64,000 bases of DNA, from the NCBI GenBank assembly GCA_030248295.1, contig JASANH010000754.1:62001-126000 (forward strand), written 5' to 3'. Of the stretch, positions 46,591 to 56,982 are shown one piece after another. Positions within the stretch are counted from its first letter, which is position 1, and every line of letters starts with the position of its first letter. Both the position numbers and the translations under genes were made by a program. The DNA comes from Mesodorylaimus sp. YZB2_4 (Eukaryota > Nematoda > Enoplea > Dorylaimida > Dorylaimidae). The notes under the pieces were generated by a model. It was not told the origin of the DNA. It saw only the letters and a list, made by a program, of their open reading frames with translations, and ran no database searches.

Positions 46591-48357
46591 TTACAGTAAA
46601 TAGGTTTGTAGATTGTCATAGACCATGCCAATATCTGTCCACGACAGCAGGTTTGTTTGTTCGTCGAGTAGTTTGATGTTTTCGTGCAGGCTCATAAGAA
46701 TTTTTCCAAGACGTAATGCGCTTTGTTGCCGTAAAGCGCCTGCGTACGGAGCCAACAATAGATCGGGCGTGGATGCGGGAAATACGAGTGTCATTAGACA
46801 TTCATTCATTTGATCGATGCTTTGGCGGCTTTCCGATTGTTCCGAGACGTGACGCACTGAAAAACGTGAGCAAGGTGAAAAATGACACGGGTGGGCTTCT
46901 TGGGCGCGAACAGGTACGGCTAAGCGAATAAGGTAATTTGCTGCAAAAGGGCTGTTACAGTATGCGCCCATAAAAGGCAGAGGCAACCCATGCAGTGCTG
47001 CGCTTATTTTCGCCCTGATCAGATTGTGAGCCAGTATCTGACACCTGGAATCATGGAAGGACTATTGGCTGGCTGAAACAGAGCCTAGAAGGAGAAAAAG
47101 GAAATGCAACCAGCCGGCGAATGCAGCCTCCCCTTTAGAAAAACCATATCTTACAATTTTGCAAGAGAATCATAGCTTTCAATGCCAGCCACTCGACGAA
47201 ATCCAATCGGATTGGCGGCCACTGCTGGACCAAAATGGCTGACGAGGTTTGATCATCGCTGGTGGTGCTGGCGCTGCTGCGTGTTGCGAATGGCGTCGGC
47301 CATGATCTGAGTAAGTTGAGGGCCACCAGGGGCTTGTGCGCGAGGGCAATGCCTTGTTTCTGTGGGAAAAATCGATTAACACAGGGGCGTTTGGAAGGCA
47401 AGAAGGTGGGATGGATTCTACATAGACAGATGTTCCCGCCCCCCCCCCCCTGTTTGTTCCTCCAGGCATCTGACAAAATGTCACTCGACAAGGATTGTTC
47501 TGGTTTTTCCCACTCTCACGTGCTAGACTGAACATGAATGTTTGAAATCGAGAAGGGCCAAGCCATGCTTCGACGTCGGCTTACACTGTCTACAGTAATC
47601 CTGCACAATGTCAGGAAGACATGACACCACGCGATGCTCCTCGTCTCCACGTCCAGCAATGCAGCGTTCGAATCCTGACGTCGTTTTTGCAATGCACTCA
47701 AATCAAAGGTCATGCTGTTAACGCGTTTCTCAACGAAAGTAAGCCTCTGCACGATCGGATGCCAATTGAACGTGTTGCCAACACTGATCGGATTGGTGGG
47801 CGCCATGTTCGTCAATGACGGCATCCAGCACGGCAATAGTGAGTTTGATATGCCTGCGCCAGAATCCACGCTGTAGTTGACGCTAGTAATTTTCGGCTTC
47901 CGAGGACCGCGTTCGTGTTGGACAGCTGAAATGAACAAAGGAACGTCGCAGTGATTGCGGGTCAAGGTGAGAAAGATTGTCACCATCCCGGTTCATGTTC
48001 ACTTCGAAACACTTGGCCAGCCTGCAGGCCCGACACTGGTTCCGATGAACTTTGTCGACGGCGCAACGCCCGTTCTGGTCACCAGTCGCCTTGCACATGT
48101 AAGTCCTGTTCCGATGGATACTGCGTTTGAAGAAGCCAGAGCATCCTACAAGGAGAGGGGTGCAGTGACGTCCAGTTGTCATGGAAGGAAGCTCGAGACT
48201 CCCAAGAGACACCTACCATCACAGGCAAATATGCCATAATGCTTGCCCGAACTGCGATCGCCGCAAACTTGGCATAAAATATCCAAGAGGCGGTCTCCTA
48301 AAACTACCCGATCCCAACAGTGCCTGCCAAGTGTGTCGGAGACTCACCTTTACTCAT
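46591..48357 (-). CDS. Nuclear receptor of the NR2E group (dissatisfaction/tailless-like)
   Basis: NR2E receptors are transcription factors of neural and sexual development. Six exons in transcription order, 48357-48348, 48297-48217, 48145-47984, 47925-47585, 47359-47155 and 46856-46591, give 354 aa with all phases closing. The first coding exon is 10 nt (MSK plus one base). The DNA-binding domain starts at once: [40 protein letters not shown], then a three-residue-longer second finger ([36 protein letters not shown]) and the T-box [14 protein letters not shown]-box CDGCSGFF is of the Tlx/Dsf type, not the Asn-containing PNR type, and the KATGD-NGRC finger resembles Dissatisfaction. The ligand-binding domain is divergent but keeps [20 protein letters not shown] (helix 7-8 LDxxEfacLKAivL) and [10 protein letters not shown] (helix 10-11). 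Confidence 0.92.
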
Positions 48358-50253
48358 GGCGATGAGGACAGCCGTTTCGTCGACTGGCGTGATAATGATG
48401 CAAGACTGGCACTGGCATCGTACTGTATCACCTCGTCACCAATGCTCCTAGCGAATCGAAATCCATTTGCCTAATGTCTATATTTGAAAGACCCCGAATC
48501 TAAAGAGGTCGCTGGGAATCTCGTCAGCTGTTACGCGGATGTGGAGAGTGTTTATGGTGATGCGCCAGCACTAAGTGCCCGGTTCATCCGTTCTATCGGT
48601 AATTGATACATAACCTCCCGATGGGTCCAACCGACTCGCCCTAATGCAAGCCGCTTAGCCATGTTTGCTCCTGCGCGATCGAGCATGACAGATTTCTGGT
48701 TAGACACTACGGTGAGGATGGCCCGCACACATGGAAATGTGAGGTAACGCGACGTAGCCACCAGTAGGCTTGAGGAAAAGTGAGGGTCAGGAAGAGCTGG
48801 TACCAAACAGGTGTGTACTGCGCTTAGAGTTAAAAGGGTGCCTTTGTGTCCTACGTGTCACATAAAGAGACCACGTTCCCTCAAAATAGGGGTATCTTGC
48901 ACACCGGAAACTAAAAAGTAAAGTTCAAAAAACGCTGAGATCAGATGTTTGAGTCGGCTTGTCTTCCGCCAATGGCAACACACTGCACTCATTCCGTTTC
49001 TTCAGGGATCTAGGAGCAAGCCAAGCCATGCTATGCCGTGCTTGCTTACAATACCAAACCAAGCGAGTATGATAATACGCATGCACTATTGGCCGAAGAC
49101 AACCTTAACGACCCACAAAGCCAAGCCTGCTCATAAAGGCTATGAAGTGTCATTATAGGATCCATCACGCGGGTGTCTGATAGTAAAGAAAGACGAAATC
49201 TTATACCAGAATGTAGAGTAGCTCATACGCGACCGTTGCCGACGATGAGAGCTTTATTCTAGCCAATTGGCAGACCTGTCTTCGCCGATTGGTATCTGGA
49301 CGCGCTGTGTAGTGTGGCTCTCTGGTTTTGCGTATTTCAGGCTTCTGAGGCAGCCTACAAGGCTAGCTTGGTCAAAACAAAAAAGGCTAGCTACAGTAGG
49401 TCGAAACAGTGGGGCAAAGCAAGAAAATAGTGGCATTCGTCTTTGCTGCAGTGCCAAGGCCAACTAACGCCGTCTAACGTGACTGTGTAAGGAGAAGAGC
49501 AACCTCGAGACCAACTACAGTACACTAGTGAGAGCACGGCTTCCCCATACTCTATGCAGGTCGTCTGCTCTGGCAGTGGCCCGGCGAGCAAGCTGTACAA
49601 AAGCGCACACAGCACCACGTTTTTTTCGTTTTTAATTTTTGTGGCCCTAAGCCCGCTTTTTCTATTGCCGGCTCTCAGTCAAATATTCTAAGCAAGCTGT
49701 GCGGGTACCAGGACACACGGCAGCGTACCTTTACGTGTATCCACTGGGAGCACCTTCACGCGAGGGCATCCTGGACTGGACACCGACTTCCTCGGACGAT
49801 GGCGGGCGGGCTTTGAACCTTGTCGGTGTTCGACAGCCGAGACTGTCTGCTCAAACTCACTCGCTCTCAAGCAATGCAATAAGACGAATGCCGAACCGCT
49901 GCACCACCGCGGCCACCCGCTGCACTGTATGCCAGACTGCGAACAGAGTCCCCCAATATTGTAACCGTGCCTGCACAACTGCTCAAGCAGAACTGGTGAT
50001 GTCAGTGCCGTCATAAATTCCAAGGTCACTACAGCGTCGTGTGCGTTTAAAATCGAACCTGAGCCTTGCGTTCACCTGTCGTATACCTATGGCAGAGGAC
50101 CAGTCCGCTGTATCCTAGCAACCAACGATCGCGGTCTTTACTCCTTTCGGTTCGGGTGTTTGCTCATACGGCTGCCATTTTCGATTGTAGCATACAGTCT
50201 AGAAAAGAAATTCTTTCCAATTCCTGCCAGACAGCAAAGTTCAAGGTGCAGTC
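48358..50253. other. Divergent intergenic region, nuclear receptor to two-pass membrane protein
   Basis: 1.9 kb with no supported gene. Two copies of CTACAGTA (49391-49398, 49515-49522). Short open frames on both strands show no domain or signal-peptide features. Confidence 0.45.
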
Positions 50254-51318
50254 ATGAACCAGTCATTCGGAGGATTTAGTCGGCAGAATGAGTTTGATCC
50301 AAAATATGAGGACAAGAAGAGGTAAGTGAGGTAGTGGACCACAGGTCATCGGGGACGGTATAATAAAGCCCAACTATGTTTCGCAAATACTGTATTAAAA
50401 ATTTGTTCATTTACTTCATGAAATTTGCTAGCAAAGACTCTTGTCTTAGCTAGTGCCGATTCGATCGTGATGAGAAAGTTGAAGTGGTTTTCTTGCCGAG
50501 TTATTTGCGCCGAAGGCGTTTGGTGTGTTTGTGGGAGATTTGGGCCGGGTGAGGTTTATTGAAAATACGTAAGTTTATCGAAGAAATCAGAATTTTTGTG
50601 CGAAACAGGCCAGCTCATGAAATATGCGCCCTCGTCAACTCTGCCAAAACTAGTGCTCTTGCGTGCCCCTGACAAAGCATCGTTTAATTTAGGGGCATTT
50701 GTGGAGCACCTCAGTGCCACTGCACTCCACTACTGCTGGCCCTATGCATCGCTCTGGCCGGCCTAATTTTGGTGGGAGTGGGAGCATGTATCGCTGGCTT
50801 TATGGGGTAAGTTCTCTTGCGCGTGCCCTTTCAGGACCGTCTCTAACCTCACTGCTATTACAGCAACGATCATGTCCCGAAAGCCCTGGGTGCTTGTTTT
50901 ATCGTCATCGGCATGATTATGATGTGCGTCGGTGGAGCATTTTTCGTCTACGACACGTTTTTTCGAGCTCGTTTTCCCATGGGCCAAACCATCGGATATG
51001 TAAGTTTATCCCCTCCGAAATGATGCTTGACATATTCGTAAAAATGTTCACAGGGCTACCAACACCACGAATCAACTCAAATTGACCAACCATCTACTTC
51101 ATACGGTGCCGCTGGAGCAGCCACAGCCTCTGATAACTACCGTCCTCCCAAAGGGCCCGAGTAAGCGCCCAAAAATTGTTTGAACTCTTTTTTGTATCTG
51201 ATCATTCAATTTCAGCAGTGCTGCTCCGCCTGCTTATGACTCTGTATTGGATCAGAAATCGGGCAGCCGTCATCAAGCTGCTCACGGAGCACGACCCAAG
51301 CCACCCTTGGTCGTGTAG
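50254..51318 (+). CDS. Small two-pass membrane protein with C-terminal PPxY motif, family unknown
   Basis: I do not recognise the family. Five exons (50254-50321, 50693-50806, 50864-50999, 51054-51160, 51216-51318) close in phase and give 175 aa. Layout: a polar N-terminus (MNQSFGGFSRQNEFDPKYED), a Cys pair-rich border (GICGAPQCHCTP), two hydrophobic spans close together (LLLALCIALAGLILVGVGAC and LGACFIVIGMIMMCVGGAFF), then a 75-residue polar tail with tyrosines and the WW-domain ligand APPAYDSV. It ends HGARPKPPLVV, whose last residues could also suit a PDZ domain. Both termini are probably cytosolic. The PPxY motif suggests recruitment of a Nedd4-type ligase or another WW protein, as in small trafficking adaptors; this is inference. 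Confidence 0.75.
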
Positions 51319-52363
51319 GCCAGTCGAGGCTCTTCTGGTTTGTAAGCATACTTGCCTCATTGAATGACATTATTCAAGAATCCACCTAATCAAGAGCCTT
51401 TTTGTCGCGGATAAGAATAAAATTTTTAGTAACCTCGTGCCCTTGTGGATGGTCTGCAGTTTCAGGTATGGCGTTATACTTGTACAATGCAGGTTGTTGC
51501 AATTTTTATAATCTTACTTTTTACATTGTGCGGTTTTTTGGTGGACCAGTTGTGCTTTACTTTTTTGAAGGTTGGACCAACTTTATGCTTTTCATGTCTA
51601 TTTATTTGTTCTGGTTGAGTGTCTTTTAGACACAATAGGTTCTATTTCTGACACTTTTCTCACAGATCTGAATCTGCATCGGCCACTCGCAAGGAACCCT
51701 GAGGTCCTGGATACTTTTGCTCGAGTCTTTGTTCCATTGTGGCACTGCCTGGTCACTGTCGGCTTGGCCTTTCGAGGCAGTTCCATGTTAGGAGTGCGCA
51801 GCCAGTGTGGGTGTTGCCGGTGTTTTCTATCATTTTCGTGCCCAGTGTGTTGTGCGTGTCCCGGTTTGACTGCCTTGTGCTTGTCTATTGTTACTGTACT
51901 GTACAGTAAGTGTAGTATGAAATATGCCAGAGGTAGCCGTCGACCTTGTCGACGAATTCGCGTTGTGCACGAACCTATGCAACAGGGGAGGTAAACGAAA
52001 TGGGACCTGTTTCCGATGAAAAACTGGTTCTTACAACACGCGTTGGACACTGGGAATATGTCAACAAGGCTCGGTTCAGAAAATCGAACCAGCGTTGGTG
52101 AGGAATTGAACATTTTTGAGAAAGAGGGTAGCGAGGGGTGTGTACTCGACCAGACTTATGCTGGCGTGCGTTGAAGCTTGGAATGTTTGTGTTCAAGGTC
52201 GTCGTGTGGGCGTGAGACTGGAATGGAAAGGTTGTATAATGTCAAAACCGGAAGACAAAATTCGTCACTCTTCAGTGATAGAGCTATCTTGTCTGCACAT
52301 CTTTCAAAGACCAGTAGTTAAAAACAAGGTAGGAAATTCGTTCAGTGCTTTTGATACAATGGA
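51319..52363. other. Convergent intergenic region
   Basis: No supported gene between the plus-strand membrane protein and the minus-strand secreted protein. A 171-codon minus-strand open frame (52113-51598) is basic and repetitive without splice or domain support. Confidence 0.4.
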
Positions 52364-53716
52364 TCAGTTATTGTGCTTCTGACGTAAATCTTGAAGAATT
52401 TCTTGCGGTTCAATGCCGAATTTACGCGCAGCTTCTAAATCGCGGAGTAAATGATCCTCGATTGCTTCCATCACTGCAAAAAAAGGGCTGCACAGCGCCG
52501 GGCCACGTTTTAGTTCGAGTGCTTACTGTCCTGACGAAGGCTGACGGCATCGTCAAACGAGAGACGAAATGATGCTTGGTTGGCCGTGATTGGTTCCGCA
52601 ACACGTTTCAATGGCTGCCATCCAACTGAAAGGGGAAAAGCAGATGAGGACAATGTCGGGGGTAGATGGGCCATGAGTGAGGGCGGGTTATGGCGAAAAG
52701 CAAGGGTAGAGGTGTGGAAAGATCTGTGGCGTGGCGACTGCTCTTCTCCTTATCAGTGCGCTCTATTATTCTGCTGCGCACGTCCACTTCTTGGACTCTG
52801 GCAGGACGTGAGTCATTGACTTTCACACTTTGCCGCACGCTCTGATAAGACAGTCACGCGAGACCGTTTGTAAAATTTTCGCCTTCTACCTGACGTGATG
52901 ATAGAGCACAAGTGGAAGTGGTAACAAGGTGCGTTTGATAACAGGAGCAAGCGGTTAGGCTATCAGTGATTAAGATGTTGATCATCCAAAGTGATCAAAA
53001 AGTGTCGAGTGAAGAAAGCATAGATAACAAAATAAACTGTGGCCACTACGCAGTGTGTGTGATATAAGCTGATAAGGTTGGTCGTTGCTGAAGATTATGT
53101 GAAAATCTGCTCTACATGAAATATGAGCGCACTGTGCTTGTGTAGAACGCACCTAGCACTCTTGCCGATGGCACGACGGGTCTATCGTAAAAAATGCCTT
53201 GATCAGGTGCAGTACTCGTGGATGACGGGGCCATGACCAGTGGTTCTGCCTTCTTACCTCCTCTGCGTTGCTGATCATTCGCCTTGTCCCCCTCGCCGTC
53301 CCCAGTTCGACCGGCCTAGAAAATCGATAATTTCGTCAGAAGAATGGAAGAGCACGACTAAATCTCACTGCATCTGGAGCACGCCCTCCATTCGAAGACG
53401 AGGATTGAGTCGCTGATTTTCCATCCGCCTTCAACGACGATAGGTCTTTCTGTAATTTTTCGAGCTAAAATTGTTTGAATAAGATACACTCGATCTCTCA
53501 GAATTCATATCCTGTCAAACCTGCTGCTGAAGCTGGGCCAATTGACTGCTCGTTTTGATCGCTCTGAGGTCCTCCACTGCTCGATCGTTGGCTGGCACCG
53601 CCAGTATGGCTGCAACAGAACCTTCATTAGATTCCCAACCAATTTTTAAAAAAAATATTACCTTTTCCGAAAACACAAATCGATATCGCAATCAGGTACA
53701 GCAGTGAAAAACTCAT
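52364..53716 (-). CDS. Predicted secreted protein of 168 aa, unknown family
   Basis: I do not recognise this family. Six short exons in transcription order, 53716-53662, 53609-53521, 53464-53369, 53315-53258, 52625-52527 and 52473-52364, close in phase with good GT..AG borders. The N-terminus MSFSLLYLIAISICVFG is a classical signal peptide, with cleavage likely near GKA|IL or A|VP. Next comes a short coiled coil (DLRAIKTSSQLAQLQQQLEK LQKDLSSL), a Ser/Gly/Asp-rich low-complexity linker, a basic RRG, and a C-terminal segment GVGWQPLKR then VAEPITANQASFRLSFDDAV and DHLLRDLEAARKFGIEPQEI, ending RQKHNN. The two basic sites (QQRRG, PLKRV) could be proprotein-convertase sites, so a peptide precursor is possible. 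No cysteine lies in the mature part. Intron 4 is 632 bp; the other introns are short. Confidence 0.7.
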
Positions 53717-54251
53717 TTTTAAAGCTTTCGATATTCAGGCTCCAAAAAAGCTTCTTCTCGCCAGTTTGACAGGCGCTGTCACGAGACGACCAGCTCGCAA
53801 TAGAGTGAGAATTTTGACAATGGCTCCGCGTTGGAGGCTAGATGTGGGTGATAAGAGTAGTGTCATTGTGTTTGCTTTTCGCAGCCAGACCATCGCGACT
53901 GCGTCATTTCAAAGTACGCCATTGGGTCCTCGCGTTGCGGAGTCAAGAATGTTTTATCGCTGATAGTATACGGTGAATAAATAAACATGAACAAGTACGA
54001 GTACCATTTTCCGTTCTCATGTGGAGGCAAAATCTCGGTGATTCTGTGAAAAATGGGGATCAGGTCGCCGATCGACGGCAGGGATGGCCAATCAAATCAG
54101 TCACGTAACTCAGCCTGAGCAATCATTAGTGGGCACGCTGCATGGGAAAGCGATATCGCAACAGCCGACCGCAATAGCGAGGAGACATCACTAGCTAACA
54201 CGAGAAGGTACGGCCCGAATGGCACACTCACGCTACCAGCAATTTCAGCCA
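53717..54251. other. Gap upstream of the secreted-protein gene
   Basis: 535 bp without coding signal. It contains the promoter or leader of the secreted protein and the 3' UTR of the lysine-rich membrane protein (both minus strand). Confidence 0.4.
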
Positions 54252-54911
54252 TCACTTCTTTCCTTTCTTCGCCTTTGACTTCTTCTTTGAGGGTGTGATC
54301 TTTTTTATCTTGCACGCTTGTATTTTCTTACCCCCTTGCCCCTTGCTTTTTTGCGTCTTCTTGCCTTTTAGGCTCTTCTTTTTCGGTTCCTCTTTGTTAT
54401 CATCGACAGTGGTTTCCAGAGCGCTCGTCAAGCCACTTACATCTGTGAGATTCAAACTGGCAGCGGCCGCATTTTTCCCTTCGGCTTTCTTTGATTTCTT
54501 CGCTTTCCTCAGTTTGCGAAAAGCGGCTATGAATTTTTCACGTTGTTTCTTCTTTGCCTTGAAAATTATCACAACAACTACAATCAGGATCAGAAGTAGG
54601 ACGACGAAGATAACGATGAGTAGGATGCCCCACCAGGGCAACTTAGGTGTACGACGAAGAATGGTGACGGTCACGTCGGGCTCCTCCGTCGCGTCGTCCT
54701 CGTCTGTTGTACCTGCGGCCAAGAATACGTCGTTTCTGTCATCGGTTTGATTTGCATCAATCGTCATTTCGAACGAGTTGGTCGAGTTCGGGCTCGGTGT
54801 CGCACGAAACAAAGTTGGATGCTCGCTCGATGATGATATCGATCTGCTGATCGGCCAGCATAACTCGGCGAACCAGCAAAAGAAGATCGTGACTATGAGA
54901 CGTTCGTACAT
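54252..54911 (-). CDS. Single-pass membrane protein with lysine-rich cytosolic tail
   Basis: A single open frame of 219 aa from the ATG at 54911; an upstream in-frame ATG at 54950 would bury the signal sequence. The N-terminus MYERLIVTIFFCWFAELCWP looks like a signal peptide. The lumenal part is short, Ser/Thr/Asp-rich with N-glycosylation sequons (NST, NQT) and an acidic patch (TTDEDDATEEPD). A strong membrane span (LPWWGILLIVIFVVLLLILI VVVVIIF) is followed by a basic stop-transfer (KAKKKQREKF). The cytosolic tail is extremely Lys-rich (KKKSLKGKKTQKSKGQGGKK and KITPSKKKSKAKKGKK). The span plus basic linker resembles a synaptotagmin N-terminus, but no C2 domain follows. A missed upstream or downstream exon is possible. 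The terminal KKGKK resembles a dilysine ER-retrieval signal. Confidence 0.65.
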   Translation of the reverse strand: MYERLIVTIFFCWFAELCWPISRSISSSSEHPTLFRATPSPNSTNSFEMTIDANQTDDRNDVFLAAGTTDEDDATEEPDVTVTILRRTPKLPWWGILLIVIFVVLLLILIVVVVIIFKAKKKQREKFIAAFRKLRKAKKSKKAEGKNAAAASLNLTDVSGLTSALETTVDDNKEEPKKKSLKGKKTQKSKGQGGKKIQACKIKKITPSKKKSKAKKGKK

Positions 54912-56982
54912 AGTCAGATGATCCTGATGCGAGCAGCGGCAGCACAGCACACCGTCAAGCCCTCTTCTTCAAATACACTGCGGTCGAGAGAGATTTACCT
55001 CGAGGGCACTCTCGACCGCAGTGTAAAGTCCTCGCACAGCGTTAAACTGGAAGTTGTTCGTAAAGTGCCCTGCTCAACTGACTTCAATGGTAGGTACCCA
55101 ATGAAAGCTGGCACACTGCGTAAGAAAAGCTAGCCTCAGCTAGTGCCCGCTGCGCCTCGCCCAATACCGAATCTCACTTTTACACTTGCGTAAGCCTTGG
55201 CGTATGTTCGTGTGCGCGAGTCAGTGAAATAGAATAAAATAAAATCAAATCAAATGAAAAAGGTGTGAGAATTCTCTTTTACAGAAGAAAAAATGAAAAG
55301 TTTTTAAACAAACGACAAATTCGATTACGAATCTGAATCGGCAAAAATATATTGGTTTTGTTGGATTCAAACCTTTGTTTGATCGAAGCTGGCCAGCGAG
55401 GAAATAAGGCTTGCGCGGTAAGCGGGGGCTAGATTTGATTTTGCCTACTTTTATATGTGTCATTGCGAATTGTTGGGTTTTAGGTTTTCGTTCGTTCGTC
55501 AATTGTATGCGGCCTTGAATCGCTGCGGAGGATTTATTGCCAAAGGTATGAATTTGGGGGACAATAGGTTTTGAGGGCCCAGGTTTCGAAGTTCCTGTTT
55601 CACTGTCGCGTCGCGATTAGGGATATCCCTCGTGAAGGGCCATGAAGAGGATACATGCTGTGTCTATTTAAACATGACATCGAGATCAGATGCCACTTCT
55701 TCATTTCTATCAGTGCTGTCGGCGGTGGGCTATCGGATTTCGTTGTTTTGCATGGTGGAAAGGCTAAATGTCAATAAGCGAGAAGACCCAAGGGGACTAA
55801 CGACGTGACATTATCGAGGCGTTTGGCGGCGGTGAAAGACCGAGGGCCTATGCAACCGTTTTTGAGAGGGCTCAGAGAAAAACTCGTGGAACGGAGACGA
55901 TGTCATCGATTGTGGTCTCGTCTTAAACGGCACTGGCGTTATTGATCTTGACTACTGCTTCCGGCCTTGTGCCCGTGCCAGTTCCCTAAATGGATTTCGG
56001 CTCACGGTAGGAGTGCAAGGCCCGATCGTTTTCGCCTGGCCGGACCCGGCGTTTTCCCGGTCGTTGGAGAATATGTATTGTATTTGGATGACTCTTTTTC
56101 GTCGATAGCCTCCCCTTCCGCCGTCGGCTTGTCGCTGGTTGTTCGGTGGCGGACGCAAGTTTTAGTAAATTTATGCGTTGCTGTCCATTCCGAGCTTTTA
56201 TGCTGAGAACGTATTTCCGATGTCTACGCTGTTATTCACGGTTATTCATCCCCCAAGGACTCGAAGTGATTCGAGGCTGGCATCTTCAGTAAGTGATCAA
56301 CCGTTCGCACTACTACTCAAAAGTGCATTTACCGAAGTCTCCCTTTTTGCCTTCTCGTCGCTCATTGATGTTGAAGTAGGCTATTTTTCTTGGCGGCTTA
56401 TCAGGTTTCACTCATTGGTTCGGCCTTGCATTGATTAGGCCACATTTTTCTTCGTTAGCTGTCCGATTCTTGTCTTTAAAAAACTGAGCCGCATTCCAGG
56501 GGGGCGCACCGAAAGCCATTTGATTCCTAGCCTAGACAAGAGGTGCTCGTAAAAACCAACAGTCAGCTGAAGATATCTCGGCTCGTATCAGGGGTCAGAA
56601 TCGACTGTCTTGTCAATCACTGCCTCGTAAACAGCGCGACGGCACGAGAGCTTTTTTGGCCCATCCGCTCTCCATTAAGGTCGCCATAAAAGATGTGGAC
56701 GCGATATAAAGCGATAGAAAACGAATTTCCACGCTTTCCTGCTGGTGTGTGGATTGAAGAGGAAGCCTCGCGAGATGAATACTCCCGTAGCGTAATCGAG
56801 AAGGGGGAATTAATGTTTTATACGCCCTTCACTCTCCTGCTGGGCTGCCTTGTGTTCCAGGTCTAATGAGCTTAGTGCGCCGTTGGCCGCTAACAATGTT
56901 TGCCTATGTATGTGCAGTGTGCTCGCCTGAAAGTGCCCATAGCAGGCTCGTTTTGTTTTAGAATTTCCGGCGCCACTCGGTC
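54912..56982. other. Divergent region upstream of lin-10
   Basis: 2.1 kb without a supported gene. It contains the 55-kb hairpin and, directly before lin-10, an acceptor-like TTTTGTTTTAG ending at 56961, 21 bases before the ATG (trans-splice site or 5'-UTR intron). Confidence 0.45.
54974..55025. repeat. Perfect 17-bp inverted repeat with 18-nt loop
   Basis: TACACTGCGGTCGAGAG (54974-54990) is exactly mirrored by CTCTCGACCGCAGTGTA (55009-55025). The loop contains the palindrome CCTCGAGG. It lies just upstream of the lysine-rich membrane protein start. It could be a short transposon remnant or a structured regulatory hairpin. Confidence 0.75.

Noticed and set aside
51598..52113. 171-codon minus-strand open frame
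   Set aside because: Basic, low-information sequence with no splice context, signal peptide or domain; long frames of this size can occur by chance in 64 kb.
54295..54750. 151-codon plus-strand open frame
   Set aside because: Antisense of the lysine-rich membrane protein; the Phe/Ser-rich composition is what lysine codons give on the opposite strand.
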